A stretch of 7,813 nucleotides of DNA from Oscillospiraceae bacterium (GCA_029009035.1 JAQXJQ010000213.1:1-7813), one strand, 5' to 3'; numbered from the stretch's first letter, positions 1-7,432 are shown. Program-made: numbers and translations. The notes: a model not told the origin generated them from the letters alone.

Positions 1-12
1 CCAAAATTTAAT

Positions 13-19
13 AAGGAGG
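13..19 (+). promoter_or_regulatory. Ribosome binding site of the SLH protein gene
   Basis: AAGGAGG is a full match to the anti-Shine-Dalgarno core. It lies 10 bases before the ATG at 30 and fixes that start. The promoter lies outside the window, because only 29 bases precede the gene. Confidence 0.9.
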
Positions 20-29
20 AAAACAACCT

Positions 30-2780
30 ATGAGAAATCTGAAGAAGATTCTCGCCCTGGTTCTGGCTCTGATGATGACCCTGTCTCTGATGGCCACTGC
101 CAGCGCCAAGGATTTCACCGATGCCGATGAGATCCAGTACAAGGAAGCTGTTGAGGTCATGTACGGCCTCGGCGTGCTGAACGGCTACCCCGACGGCAGC
201 TTCGGCGCCAAGGACCCCGTGGCCCGCGCTGCCGCTGCCAAGATCGTGGCCTACATCATGGAGGGCGGCTTTGACAAGGTCGTGGACAAGGCTTCTGTCC
301 TGCCCGAGCTGACCTTCACCGACGTCCCCACCAGCGCCAGCTGGAGCTGGGCCGTTGCTTCCATCAAGTACCTGGTTGACGCCGGTATGATCAAGGGCTA
401 CGATGCCACCACCTTCGGCACCAACGACCCTGTGGTGGCCGCTGCTTTCGGTAAGCTGGTCCTGCTGGCTGCCGGTATCGGCACCGCCGATGACTATGTC
501 ACCGACGCCACCCAGACCTTCGAGACCAAGGTCATGGTCGCTCTGAAAGATAACGGCCTGCTGGACGGTGTGAAGGAGACCATCAAGGCCAAGACTGTTC
601 TGACCCGTGAGCAGGCCTGCCAGATCGCCTGGAACGCCATGAACCACGGCACCACTGTCTACACCGTGAAGTTCTCCACCAACGCTGCTGATAACGCTGC
701 TAACCTGCTGTGCGCCAACGAGACCTTTGCCAGCAAGGCTGACGCTGTGCGTTTCGCTCTGAGCGTGAAGAGCACCGGTAATCTGGTTGCAAACGCTGGC
801 GCTACCGCTGGTAATTTCCAGATCGACCCTGTGAAGACCGGCACTCTGTACGCTGACAAGTTCGGCGGCAAGGTCGTTTCCGGCATTGTTTCCGCCAACG
901 GCGCCAACACCCAGGGCCAGAAGTACACCACCATCAACGGTGTGAAGTATGCTGTTGAGACCGGCCTGGATGTCATCGGCCACAAGGTCACCGTCCACTA
1001 TAAGGACGCTGACGCTGAGCCTTCCACCGGCTATGAGGTCTACGGCATCAAGGACATCACCACCATCGTGGGCATCGCTGCCACTATGACCGCTCAGCAG
1101 GTTAAGGACACCTTCGCTGCTGTGAAGGTCACCTCCGATCTGGCCTTGAACTCCGTCCCCGCCATCGCTGACGGCGTTGTTGGTTCCAATGCCAACGCTG
1201 CCATTACTCTGGGCACCACCGCCGGTGCTGCTTGTGCCGGTTACTACCTGGTTGCCGATGGCGCTGTGATCGGCGTTCTGGGCACTGACACCCAGAACAA
1301 GGTTCTGATGAAGGTCACCGCTTATACCGCTCCCACCAAGGATGTTGACGGTACTATTGACATCAGCGGCCTGAAGGCCGACGGCACCTTTGGTACCGCC
1401 GCCACCATCACCCTGGAGAAACTGAGCAACACCACCGCTGTCCGCAAGGTCGCTCTGTACGAGGGTGTCAAGGCTAACGATTATGTCTATGTCACCAAGG
1501 CTGGCACTGCTCAGACCGTTGTCGAGAAGGCCAATTCCACTGTGGCTACCGTTACCGCCCGGAACACCACTGTTGGCGTTACTACCATCTCCCTGGATGG
1601 TGTGGCTGTGAAGTATGCTGCTGTTGGTGGTATTGGCCTGACCGCTCCCACCGGTGCCACTCTGGGCACTAAGTACAATGTGGTCTTCAATGCTGCTGGT
1701 ACTGTCGCCGGTGTTTACACCTACACTCCTGACCAGGTTTCCGTTGCTGACACCTATGCTCAGGTTCTGGAGGTTGCTTATGTTGAGGGCGTTCCCGCCT
1801 CTCTGAGCAATGGCAATGTTGCCACTCCCGCCAAGGTCGTCGTGAAGGTTCTGCTGGTTGACGGTACCACCGCCACCTATACCTACACCTCTGCTGCTGA
1901 TCCCGTGAAGACCAATTCTACCGATCTGAAGGCTGAGATGAACTACGGCGGCTCCGCCGCTGGTACCATCGCTCCTTGGGATGTCATCAAGTTCGCTGTT
2001 GAGGGCAACGCTCTGACTGAGGTCAAGAAGTACACCGAGGCTGCCGCTATGAGCACCGCTGCTATCACCGACGCTACCGCTATGGTTGATACCGGCAAGT
2101 TTATGAATGCCAACACCGTTCTGGTGTACCAGGCGGTTATCAGCAACCCCGGCCAGCCTGATGATGGCCTGCCCAAGACCTCTGTTGCTGCTAAGTCCGT
2201 CACCGGTTACGCTGCGGCTAAGGCTGCTGTTGCTGCCAATGTCGTGTTCGTCACCGACGCTGAGGGCACCATCCTGGTTGCTTTTGTGAAGGGTGCTTAT
2301 CCTGATGCTCCTGTCACTGCTACCAATATCGCTTACATCCCCTACACCGTGACCGGTTCCACCGATGCTTTCTATGATGCTGCTGCCAAGGCCAACCGTT
2401 ACAACTACGTTGTCTTCGTTGACGGCGTTGCCACCACTCTGGTGTCCGATGCCAACGACAAGACCGGTACTGCGGGCTTCGTGACCTACACCCTGACCAA
2501 CGGCCTGCTGTCCGCGAACCTGAACAGCACCATTACCGGTTACACCGGCCTGGACGGCACCGTTTCCTTCCTGGATGGTGACACCATCGTTGTGGGCACC
2601 ACTCAGAAGACCCTGTCTAAGGATGTCAAGATCGTCACCGACAACTTCACCAACAACTATGCCATTGGCGGCACTGTGACCGCTGGTGGTACCCTGGCTG
2701 TTGGCCAGACCGTCAAGACTCTGTTCAACGCTGACGGCGAAATCGTCTATGTGGCCATCATCGCTCCCGCTGCTGCCTAA
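30..2780 (+). CDS. Large secreted S-layer homology (SLH) domain protein
   Basis: This 916-residue exported protein probably belongs to the S-layer or another wall-bound surface layer. Residues 1-26 form a signal peptide: basic start, hydrophobic core, then ATASA with likely cleavage after Ala26. Three SLH repeats follow at about 27-80, 93-150 and 153-206. The first has the typical GVLNGYPDGSFG turn and the second has GMIKGYDATTFG. The third is degenerate but keeps a TRE motif near 192-194, the position that binds wall polysaccharide in this family; the second has lost the Arg. The remaining 700 residues are rich in Ala, Thr, Val and Gly, look beta-stranded, and match no domain I recognise. 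Related segments recur in them, for example near 281-341, 502-568 and at the C-terminus, ending in strands of the FNAxGxVxxVY type. Codon use is strongly biased (GCT, GCC, ACC, CTG, AAG), as expected of a very abundant protein. A strong terminator follows, so it is probably monocistronic or the last gene of its unit. The SLH assignment is secure; a true lattice-forming role is inferred. Confidence 0.93.
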   Translation: MRNLKKILALVLALMMTLSLMATASAKDFTDADEIQYKEAVEVMYGLGVLNGYPDGSFGAKDPVARAAAAKIVAYIMEGGFDKVVDKASVLPELTFTDVPTSASWSWAVASIKYLVDAGMIKGYDATTFGTNDPVVAAAFGKLVLLAAGIGTADDYVTDATQTFETKVMVALKDNGLLDGVKETIKAKTVLTREQACQIAWNAMNHGTTVYTVKFSTNAADNAANLLCANETFASKADAVRFALSVKSTGNLVANAGATAGNFQIDPVKTGTLYADKFGGKVVSGIVSANGANTQGQKYTTINGVKYAVETGLDVIGHKVTVHYKDADAEPSTGYEVYGIKDITTIVGIAATMTAQQVKDTFAAVKVTSDLALNSVPAIADGVVGSNANAAITLGTTAGAACAGYYLVADGAVIGVLGTDTQNKVLMKVTAYTAPTKDVDGTIDISGLKADGTFGTAATITLEKLSNTTAVRKVALYEGVKANDYVYVTKAGTAQTVVEKANSTVATVTARNTTVGVTTISLDGVAVKYAAVGGIGLTAPTGATLGTKYNVVFNAAGTVAGVYTYTPDQVSVADTYAQVLEVAYVEGVPASLSNGNVATPAKVVVKVLLVDGTTATYTYTSAADPVKTNSTDLKAEMNYGGSAAGTIAPWDVIKFAVEGNALTEVKKYTEAAAMSTAAITDATAMVDTGKFMNANTVLVYQAVISNPGQPDDGLPKTSVAAKSVTGYAAAKAAVAANVVFVTDAEGTILVAFVKGAYPDAPVTATNIAYIPYTVTGSTDAFYDAAAKANRYNYVVFVDGVATTLVSDANDKTGTAGFVTYTLTNGLLSANLNSTITGYTGLDGTVSFLDGDTIVVGTTQKTLSKDVKIVTDNFTNNYAIGGTVTAGGTLAVGQTVKTLFNADGEIVYVAIIAPAAA

Positions 2781-2821
2781 TCTCCGATTAGTCTGCATCT
2801 AAAAACTTGATACAACAAGTT
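2777..2821 (+). promoter_or_regulatory. Two small hairpins at the 3' end of the SLH message
   Basis: CTAATC (2777-2782) pairs with GATTAG (2786-2791) around a TCC loop and spans the TAA stop codon. AACTTG (2804-2809) pairs with CAAGTT (2816-2821) around a six-base loop. Both stems are perfect but only 6 bp. They lie directly before the main terminator and could stabilise the message; that role is inferred. Confidence 0.45.
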
Positions 2822-2854
2822 CAGGCCCCCCGGAACTCCGGGGGGCCTGTTTTT
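2822..2854 (+). terminator. Strong rho-independent terminator after the SLH gene
   Basis: CAGGCCCCCCGG (2822-2833) and CCGGGGGGCCTG (2838-2849) form a perfect 12-bp GC-rich stem with an AACT loop, followed by five T at 2850-2854. On the minus strand there is no T-run after the hairpin, so it should act mainly on plus-strand transcription. Confidence 0.95.
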
Positions 2855-2882
2855 GCGTCAGTTTTCGTGGAATGAGCCAAAG

Positions 2883-2926
2883 GCTCCCCTGTACCCGGCG
2901 TCAGCCGCTGCACAGGGGAGCTTTTT
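2883..2926. terminator. Second hairpin terminator between convergent genes
   Basis: GCTCCCCTGT (2883-2892) pairs perfectly with ACAGGGGAGC (2912-2921). The 19-base loop contains a nested CGGC/GCCG stem (2896-2899 with 2904-2907). On the plus strand five T follow (2922-2926), giving a backup terminator for the SLH unit. On the minus strand it begins about 5 bases past the stop of the pseudouridine synthase gene, but only three T follow, so termination there would be weaker. It may serve both directions. Confidence 0.75.
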
Positions 2927-2930
2927 GCGT

Positions 2931-3845
2931 TTATGCCAGATCCAGTTTTTTCAGCACGGCGGTGAACCAGTCGGGCAGAGGGGCCTCCACGGTCATCCGC
3001 TCCCCGGTGGTGGGGTGGGTAAAGGTGAGCTGCGCGGCGTGGAGGCACTGTCCCGCCAGCCCGGGATAGGGCTTCTTCCCGCCGTACACCGTGTCCCCCA
3101 GCAGGGGGTGCCCCATGTGGGCCATGTGGACGCGGATCTGGTGGGTGCGCCCGGTCTCCAGCCGGCAGGTGATGTGGGAATAGCCGTCGTGCCCGTCCAC
3201 CAGCTGCCAGTGGGTCACCGCCTCCCGCCCCTGCCCGGGGCGGCACACCGCCATGCGCTTGCGGTCCACGGGATGCCGGTCGATGGGGGCGGAGACAGTG
3301 CCGCTGTCCTCCCGGAAGCCCCCCAGCACCACCGCGTGGTACAGCCGGAACAGGGAGTGATCCTCCAGCTGGGAGGCCAGCGCCAGATGGGCGCGGTCGT
3401 TCTTGGCCGCGATGAGCAGCCCCGAGGTGTCCCGGTCGATGCGGTGGACGATGCCCGGGCGGAGTTCTCCGTTGATGCCGGAGAGTGAATTTTTGCAGTG
3501 ATATAACAGCGCGTTGACCAATGTGCCGTCGGGATGGCCCGGCGCGGGGTGCACCACCATGCCCACGGGCTTGTTCACCACGATGACGTCGCCGTCCTCA
3601 TAGACCACATCCAGAGGGATGTCCTGGGGCACCAGCTCCACCTCCCGGGGCTGGGGCGGGGCGATGAGCAGCTCGTCCCCCGGAGACAGGCGGGCGTTCT
3701 TCTTCACCGGTACGCCCCTGAGGGTGACCCGCCCTTCCTCCAGCCACCGCTGGGCCGCGGAACGGGTGAGCCCCTCCAGCGCGGCGGCGAGGATGGCGTC
3801 CGCCCGACCCGGTTCAGTGACCGTCAGCGGAAAGATCGGCTTCAT
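2931..3845 (-). CDS. rluD: RluA-family 23S rRNA pseudouridine synthase (RluD/YlyB-like)
   Basis: The enzyme isomerises specific uridines in structured RNA, most likely 23S rRNA, to pseudouridine in the cytoplasm. The 304-residue length is normal for the family. Residues about 12-62 form an S4 RNA-binding domain (LTRSAAQRWLEEGRV, then the PGDEL turn). The catalytic domain follows, with VVNKPVGMVVHP near 89-100 and the signature HRIDRDTSG at 134-142. Asp137 in this motif should be the catalytic nucleophile. RTHQIRVHMAHMGHPLLGD is a second conserved block. The start at 3845 is chosen because AAGGAGG lies six bases upstream; the in-frame ATG at 3881 has no such site and lies further inside lspA. 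The gene overlaps the end of lspA by 32 bases, so the two are cotranscribed and probably coupled. An lspA-ylyB pair is a known Firmicutes arrangement. The precise uridine targets cannot be told from sequence, so the symbol denotes the subfamily. Confidence 0.93.
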   Translation of the reverse strand: MKPIFPLTVTEPGRADAILAAALEGLTRSAAQRWLEEGRVTLRGVPVKKNARLSPGDELLIAPPQPREVELVPQDIPLDVVYEDGDVIVVNKPVGMVVHPAPGHPDGTLVNALLYHCKNSLSGINGELRPGIVHRIDRDTSGLLIAAKNDRAHLALASQLEDHSLFRLYHAVVLGGFREDSGTVSAPIDRHPVDRKRMAVCRPGQGREAVTHWQLVDGHDGYSHITCRLETGRTHQIRVHMAHMGHPLLGDTVYGGKKPYPGLAGQCLHAAQLTFTHPTTGERMTVEAPLPDWFTAVLKKLDLA

Positions 3846-4299
3846 GCTTGTCCTCCTTCCGGTCGCTGAAAAACAGGACATAGATGAACAGCAGCACCAC
3901 GCCTACGGTGATGCAGCAGTCCGCCACATTGAACACCGCGAAGTTCATGAACAGGGTGCGGAACATATCGGTGACATACTTGAAGTACACCCGGTCGATG
4001 AGGTTGCCCACGCCCCCCGCCAGCACCAGCGTGGCCGCCACCATCCCCAGCCGCCCGCGGAAGAATCCCCGGGCCACCAGCAGGGCGATGACCGTCACCA
4101 CCACCGCCGACACCAGCGTCAGCAGCCAGGTGTGCTCCTCCAGCATGGAGAAGGCGGCTCCGGTGTTCTGAATGTAGGTCAGCTCCAGCACATGGGGGAT
4201 GAAGGGCACGGAGCCGTCCAGGGGGATGTTGGCCCGCACCAGATATTTGGTGAGCTGATCGGCGAGGATCAGCAGAACGGAGAGTACGGCGTAAATCAT
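3814..4299 (-). CDS. lspA: Lipoprotein signal peptidase (signal peptidase II)
   Basis: This membrane aspartyl protease removes signal peptides from prolipoproteins after lipid attachment to the lipobox Cys. The product has 161 residues, the usual family size, with four hydrophobic segments at about 2-20, 56-78, 84-101 and 126-145. Conserved blocks are ADQLTK (13-18), NTGAAF (45-50), GNLIDR (98-103) and FNVAD (123-127). Asp102 and Asp127 are the expected catalytic pair. The ATG at 4299 is preferred because GGAGG lies five bases upstream; an ATG seven codons earlier at 4320 would place that site inside the gene. The charged tail after residue 145 carries the ribosome binding site and start of the downstream rluD-like gene in another frame. 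A likely substrate is the GerC-type lipoprotein of the divergent operon, although the enzyme serves all lipoproteins of the cell. Confidence 0.96.
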   Translation of the reverse strand: MIYAVLSVLLILADQLTKYLVRANIPLDGSVPFIPHVLELTYIQNTGAAFSMLEEHTWLLTLVSAVVVTVIALLVARGFFRGRLGMVAATLVLAGGVGNLIDRVYFKYVTDMFRTLFMNFAVFNVADCCITVGVVLLFIYVLFFSDRKEDKHEADLSADGH

Positions 4300-4331
4300 G
4301 ATGACCTCCAAAGCGTACAAATTTTCACCAT

Positions 4332-4360
4332 ATTATATCGCAAACGCCGTGGAAAAGAAA
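4332..4360 (-). promoter_or_regulatory. Candidate sigma-A promoter of lspA
   Basis: On the minus strand a perfect TATAAT (4337 to 4332) lies 32 bases before the lspA ATG. TTTCTT (4360 to 4355) is a weak -35 candidate at 17 bases spacing. Transcription would begin near 4325, giving a leader of about 25 bases that includes the GGAGG site. The -10 is convincing and the -35 is poor. Confidence 0.6.
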
Positions 4361-4386
4361 GTGCTTTTCCCGGTTTTGTGGGCGGG

Positions 4387-4415
4387 GTATAGAACGGGGG
4401 AAAGGGAGCATACTG
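4387..4415 (+). promoter_or_regulatory. Candidate sigma-G (forespore) promoter of the ger operon
   Basis: GTATA (4387-4391) fits the sigma-G -35 consensus GHATR. After 17 bases, CATACTG (4409-4415) matches the -10 consensus CATNHTA at six of seven positions. Transcription would start near 4422, just before the ATG at 4439. Germinant receptor operons are known sigma-G targets in Bacillus, which makes the match meaningful, but short consensus matches occur by chance. Confidence 0.5.
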
Positions 4416-4438
4416 AGTGGGAGGTGAAATCGGAGACC

Positions 4439-5959
4439 ATGGGCATTTTCGGACGAAAAAAGCGCATCCCCCCGCCCCATCCCCGGCGGGAACCGCGGAT
4501 ACCCGGTCCACCCACGGCGGACAACATTGCCGGGGTGTTCCGGGACTGCGTGGATTTTAAGCGCCGCACCCTCTATCTCAACAACGACCCCAACCGGCAG
4601 GTGGAGATGCTCTTCATCACCGGGCAGGTGCGCAATGAGCGGGCCAGCGACTATGTGATGCGCCCACTCACCCAGAATGAGGCCCTCCGCGCCGCCGCCA
4701 CCATGGACGAGGCCTTCGACCTCATGGCCAAGGGCGGGCTGTACTCCCTGTCGGTGGAGGTGCGCACCACGGCGGATCAGGTGGTGGGCGATCTGGTGGA
4801 CGGCTGGGTGGCCCTCTTTTTCCCCGGCAAGGGGGAGGTTTTGACCCTGATGACCGGGACGGAGGAGAAGCGGAGCGTGTCCGAACCGGAGAACGAGCCG
4901 GATGTGAAGGGCGCCCGGGACTCCTTCGTGGAAAATCTGCGCACCAACACCTCTCTGGTGCGGCGCAGGCTGCGCTCCCCATCGCTGAAGATCACGGAGC
5001 AGGTGGTGGGACGGCAGTCTCTGACCCCGGTGGATGTGCTATGGCTGGATGACATCGCGGACGGAGCGCTTGTCCGGCAGGTGGAGGAAAGGCTGGCGGA
5101 GATCGACGTGGACGCCCTGCTCATGACCGGCAGCCTGGAGCAGTATGTGGCGCCCGAACGGGGGACGGCGTTCCCGCTGACGGCGTATACCGAGCGGCCG
5201 GACCGGTTTTGCGCCGGCCTTGCCGAGGGACGGGTGGGGGTGCTGGTGGACGGCATCCCCATGGGTTGGCTGTTCCCCGCCACGGTGGACAGCTTCTTCC
5301 GCACCGGGCAGGACGCCAGCGCCGGTTGGGCGGTGGCCTGCGCCCTGTCGGTGCTGCGGTATCTCTGCCTGCTGCTCACCCTGTTTCTCCCCGGGCTCTA
5401 TGTGGCGGCGGTGCTCTTCCGGCCGGAGATGATCCCGGTGAAGTTGATGCTGTCCATCATCGCCGCCAAGGCGGACGTGCCCTTTTCCACGCTGACCGAG
5501 GTGCTCATCATGCTCCTGGCCTTTGAGGTGCTGCAGGAGGCGGGACTGCGCCTGCCCTCCTCCATCGGGCAGACGGTGTCCATTCTGGGCGGACTGGTGG
5601 TGGGCAGCGCGGCGGTGGAGGCCAGACTGGTCAGTCCGGCGGTGCTGGTGGCGGTGGCCATCGCCGGCATTGCGGGGTACACCATTCCCAGCCAGGACTT
5701 TGCCGGCGCGGTGCGCATCTGGCGGCTGCTGCTCACGGTAGCGGCGGGGATCTTCGGGCTGGTGGGGCTCGTGCTGGGCGGGATGATCCTGGTGAGCCGT
5801 CTGGCACGGTTGGAGAGCTTCGGCGTGGCCTATCTCACACCCTTTGCCTCCAACGCGGGCAGTCAGGTGGAGGGACATACGGTGCTGCGGGAGCCGCTGA
5901 AGTCGGTGAAGACCCGCCCGGAGTATTTGAATGTGAAAAACAGGAGGAATCAGGGGTGA
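4439..5959 (+). CDS. Spore germination protein, GerA family (receptor A subunit)
   Basis: This is the A subunit of a germinant receptor, which sits in the spore inner membrane and senses nutrients with the B and C subunits. The product is 506 residues, normal for the family. After a basic, Pro-rich start (7-25), residues about 27-290 form the soluble N-terminal domain, with the hallmark RDSFVENLRTN at 160-170 followed by SLVRRRLRSPSLK. The membrane domain spans about 296-456, with hydrophobic segments near 298-327, 350-368, 376-395, 399-416 and 429-452. It holds the family block FEVLQEAGLRLPSSIGQTV (362-380) and then SILGGLVVG. LESFGVAYLTPFAS (458-471) is the conserved exit to a short cytoplasmic tail. 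The ATG at 4439 is chosen because homology begins soon after it; its own site (GGAG at 4432-4435) is close. Upstream in-frame starts, back to 4298, would run into the lspA promoter and have no fitting site. Nothing in the sequence identifies the germinant. The SpoVAF relative is possible but less likely next to C and B subunits. Confidence 0.93.
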   Translation: MGIFGRKKRIPPPHPRREPRIPGPPTADNIAGVFRDCVDFKRRTLYLNNDPNRQVEMLFITGQVRNERASDYVMRPLTQNEALRAAATMDEAFDLMAKGGLYSLSVEVRTTADQVVGDLVDGWVALFFPGKGEVLTLMTGTEEKRSVSEPENEPDVKGARDSFVENLRTNTSLVRRRLRSPSLKITEQVVGRQSLTPVDVLWLDDIADGALVRQVEERLAEIDVDALLMTGSLEQYVAPERGTAFPLTAYTERPDRFCAGLAEGRVGVLVDGIPMGWLFPATVDSFFRTGQDASAGWAVACALSVLRYLCLLLTLFLPGLYVAAVLFRPEMIPVKLMLSIIAAKADVPFSTLTEVLIMLLAFEVLQEAGLRLPSSIGQTVSILGGLVVGSAAVEARLVSPAVLVAVAIAGIAGYTIPSQDFAGAVRIWRLLLTVAAGIFGLVGLVLGGMILVSRLARLESFGVAYLTPFASNAGSQVEGHTVLREPLKSVKTRPEYLNVKNRRNQG

Positions 5960-6507
5960 AACGGGTGATCGCGCCGATGCTGGCGCTGCTGCTACTCACC
6001 GGATGCGCCGCGGCGCGGGAACCGGACGACCTGGCGCTGGTGCGGGTGCTGGGGGTGGACGGGACCGGCCCGGTGGTGATGACGGCGGTGTGCGGCGGAG
6101 AAGACGGGGAGAATGCCCTGCGGGGAACGGCTGCGGGGGAGGACTATGCCGCCGCCCGCCGATCTGTTCCCTGGAGCGGAAAGGGATGGAAGCTCTCCCT
6201 CACGGGGGTGAATTACCTCGTCGTGGGGCGGGATGTGGACCTAGCGGCGCTGATCTTTCTGGCGTTGGAGGACCCGGAGCTGGGGGCTTCGGCCACGGTG
6301 TGGCGCGCTCCCGATGGGGCGCTGTCCCTTTTGCGGGCCTGCGATGATCCCACGGCGGATCTGGAGCTGCTGGCGCTGGAGGGAGTGACCGCGCCCACGC
6401 TGGCTCAGGCGGCAGCGGCGCTGAGCGGCGGAGAAACACTGTCCATGCCGGCGCTGCGGGCGGAAAACGGGTGTGTGAGAGAGGATGGACGCATTGGAAA
6501 CAGGTGA
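5956..6507 (+). CDS. Short GerC-type spore germination lipoprotein
   Basis: This is probably the C subunit of the germinant receptor. It is a lipoprotein: residues 1-16 are a signal peptide and LTGC (14-17) is the lipobox, so LspA should cut before Cys17. LALVRVLGVDG (27-37) matches the start of the GerC N-terminal domain, and LTGVNYLVVGRDVDLAALIF resembles its central part. At 183 residues it is about half the usual 350-400: it stops just after the point where a typical GerC enters its second half, and gerB begins at once. I see no frameshifted remainder. The GTG start overlaps the gerA stop by four bases (GTGA), and AGGAGG at 5942-5947 sits eight bases upstream, so translation is probably coupled. 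The gene overlaps the next one by 23 bases. The assignment rests on the lipobox, position and N-terminal resemblance; whether the short form is functional or degenerate is open. Confidence 0.8.
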   Translation: MKRVIAPMLALLLLTGCAAAREPDDLALVRVLGVDGTGPVVMTAVCGGEDGENALRGTAAGEDYAAARRSVPWSGKGWKLSLTGVNYLVVGRDVDLAALIFLALEDPELGASATVWRAPDGALSLLRACDDPTADLELLALEGVTAPTLAQAAAALSGGETLSMPALRAENGCVREDGRIGNR

Positions 6508-7432
6508 GCGGCTCTCGGGCCGGCAGCTTTCGGTGGCTGCGGTGGTGGCGGGGCTGTCTCCGGCTGCCGCTGCGGCCGGGCGTGTGGAGTGGGCCTGGCT
6601 GGTGCTGTGGACGGGGGCTTCGGTCTCGGTAAGCTGGCTTCTGCTGCGCTTTTTTGCGGGACGGCACATTCCCCGGGGGCGGGGGCGGGCTGCGCTCGGC
6701 ACCCTGTTTGGGCTGTGGGGCGTCCTGCTGGCCGCCCGCGGGCTGGCGCGGACGGCATCCCGCCTGTCCCAGACCGCCGGAGAGGCCTCAAAGGGATGGC
6801 TCCTGCTGCTGCTGTGCGGAGTACTGGTCTATCTCGGCTGGTGCGGCGACGGGGCGTTTTTTCGCCTGACGGAGATCTTGTGGCTGGCTATGGCGGTGAC
6901 GGTGGCCTTCACGGCGGTCTTTGGCCTTGCCCGGACGGAGTGGCGCCATGTGCTGCCAGTTGGGGGCGGATGGCTGCCGGCAGGCGCGGCAGCGGCGGAG
7001 ATCTTCGCCCCGGCCCTTTTCCTGCTGCCGTATATATATAAGGAGAGGACGCCTGTCCGGGGGCAGAGTGCGGTCTGGCTGGCGGCGCTGGGCGGTGTGG
7101 CTGCGGTGCTGAGTCTGGTCACAGTGGGGCTGCTGGGATGTGCGGCGGGGGAGCTGAGCCAGCCGTTTTTTACCGCAGGCGGCCTGCTTGCCCGGAATGC
7201 CCGGCTGGAGGGGCTGCTGTCTGCCCTGTGGCTGGCGCCCGATCTCACCTTCGCAGGGCTCCTGTGCCGGGGCTTTGGCGGCGGGAAACGGGCGGCTGTG
7301 AGTACGCTGGTGGCGGGGACGCTGGCTTTTTCGGGCGTTGCGGAAAAAATTTCGCTCCCGGTTTTCGCTGCCGGAGGGGCGGTTTTGCTGGTCGCGGCGC
7401 TGTGCCTGGCCCGGAGAGGAGAGGGAGAATAG
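6485..7432 (+). CDS. Spore germination permease-like protein, GerB family (receptor B subunit)
   Basis: This is an integral membrane protein of the APC transporter superfamily and the likely B subunit of the receptor, where the germinant is thought to bind. The 315 residues hold nine or ten hydrophobic segments, beginning near residues 16, 38, 69, 104, 128, 163, 194, 244, 272 and 292, so the protein is almost all membrane. LSGRQLSVAAVVAGLSP at the N-terminus resembles the ISxRQ opening of GerB proteins. RLEGLLSALWLAPDLTFAG (about 241-259) resembles the conserved RLDxxxxxxWI segment. It is somewhat shorter than the usual 360 residues. The ATG at 6485 has no well-placed ribosome site, since GAGAGAGG (6477-6484) abuts it. 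That site suits an in-frame TTG at 6494 better, which would cut the overlap with the previous gene to 14 bases. No clear terminator follows. Family membership is supported by context more than by strong motifs. Confidence 0.82.
   Translation: MDALETGERLSGRQLSVAAVVAGLSPAAAAAGRVEWAWLVLWTGASVSVSWLLLRFFAGRHIPRGRGRAALGTLFGLWGVLLAARGLARTASRLSQTAGEASKGWLLLLLCGVLVYLGWCGDGAFFRLTEILWLAMAVTVAFTAVFGLARTEWRHVLPVGGGWLPAGAAAAEIFAPALFLLPYIYKERTPVRGQSAVWLAALGGVAAVLSLVTVGLLGCAAGELSQPFFTAGGLLARNARLEGLLSALWLAPDLTFAGLLCRGFGGGKRAAVSTLVAGTLAFSGVAEKISLPVFAAGGAVLLVAALCLARRGEGE

Noticed and set aside
659..991. Open frame antisense to the SLH gene (and similar long frames opposite the other genes)
   Set aside because: These arise from GC-rich, biased codons of the genes on the other strand; they lack good start sites and recognisable protein features.
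3846..3881. Longer start for the pseudouridine synthase at 3881
   Set aside because: An AAGGAGG site lies correctly before the ATG at 3845, while the 12 extra residues have no family resemblance and extend further into lspA.
4298..4438. Extending the GerA-family gene to an in-frame ATG at 4298
   Set aside because: The extra 47 residues do not resemble the family, the ATG lacks a suitable ribosome site, and the extension would cover the lspA promoter and the candidate sigma-G promoter.
7030..7048. TATATATATAAGGAGAGG as a promoter or ribosome site
   Set aside because: It lies inside gerB and encodes YIYKER between two membrane segments; no gene start follows at a sensible distance.
5956..7432. 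A frameshift splitting a full-length GerC
   Set aside because: The frame after 6507 encodes a hydrophobic GerB-like protein from its very beginning, and no GerC C-terminal-like sequence is seen in any frame.
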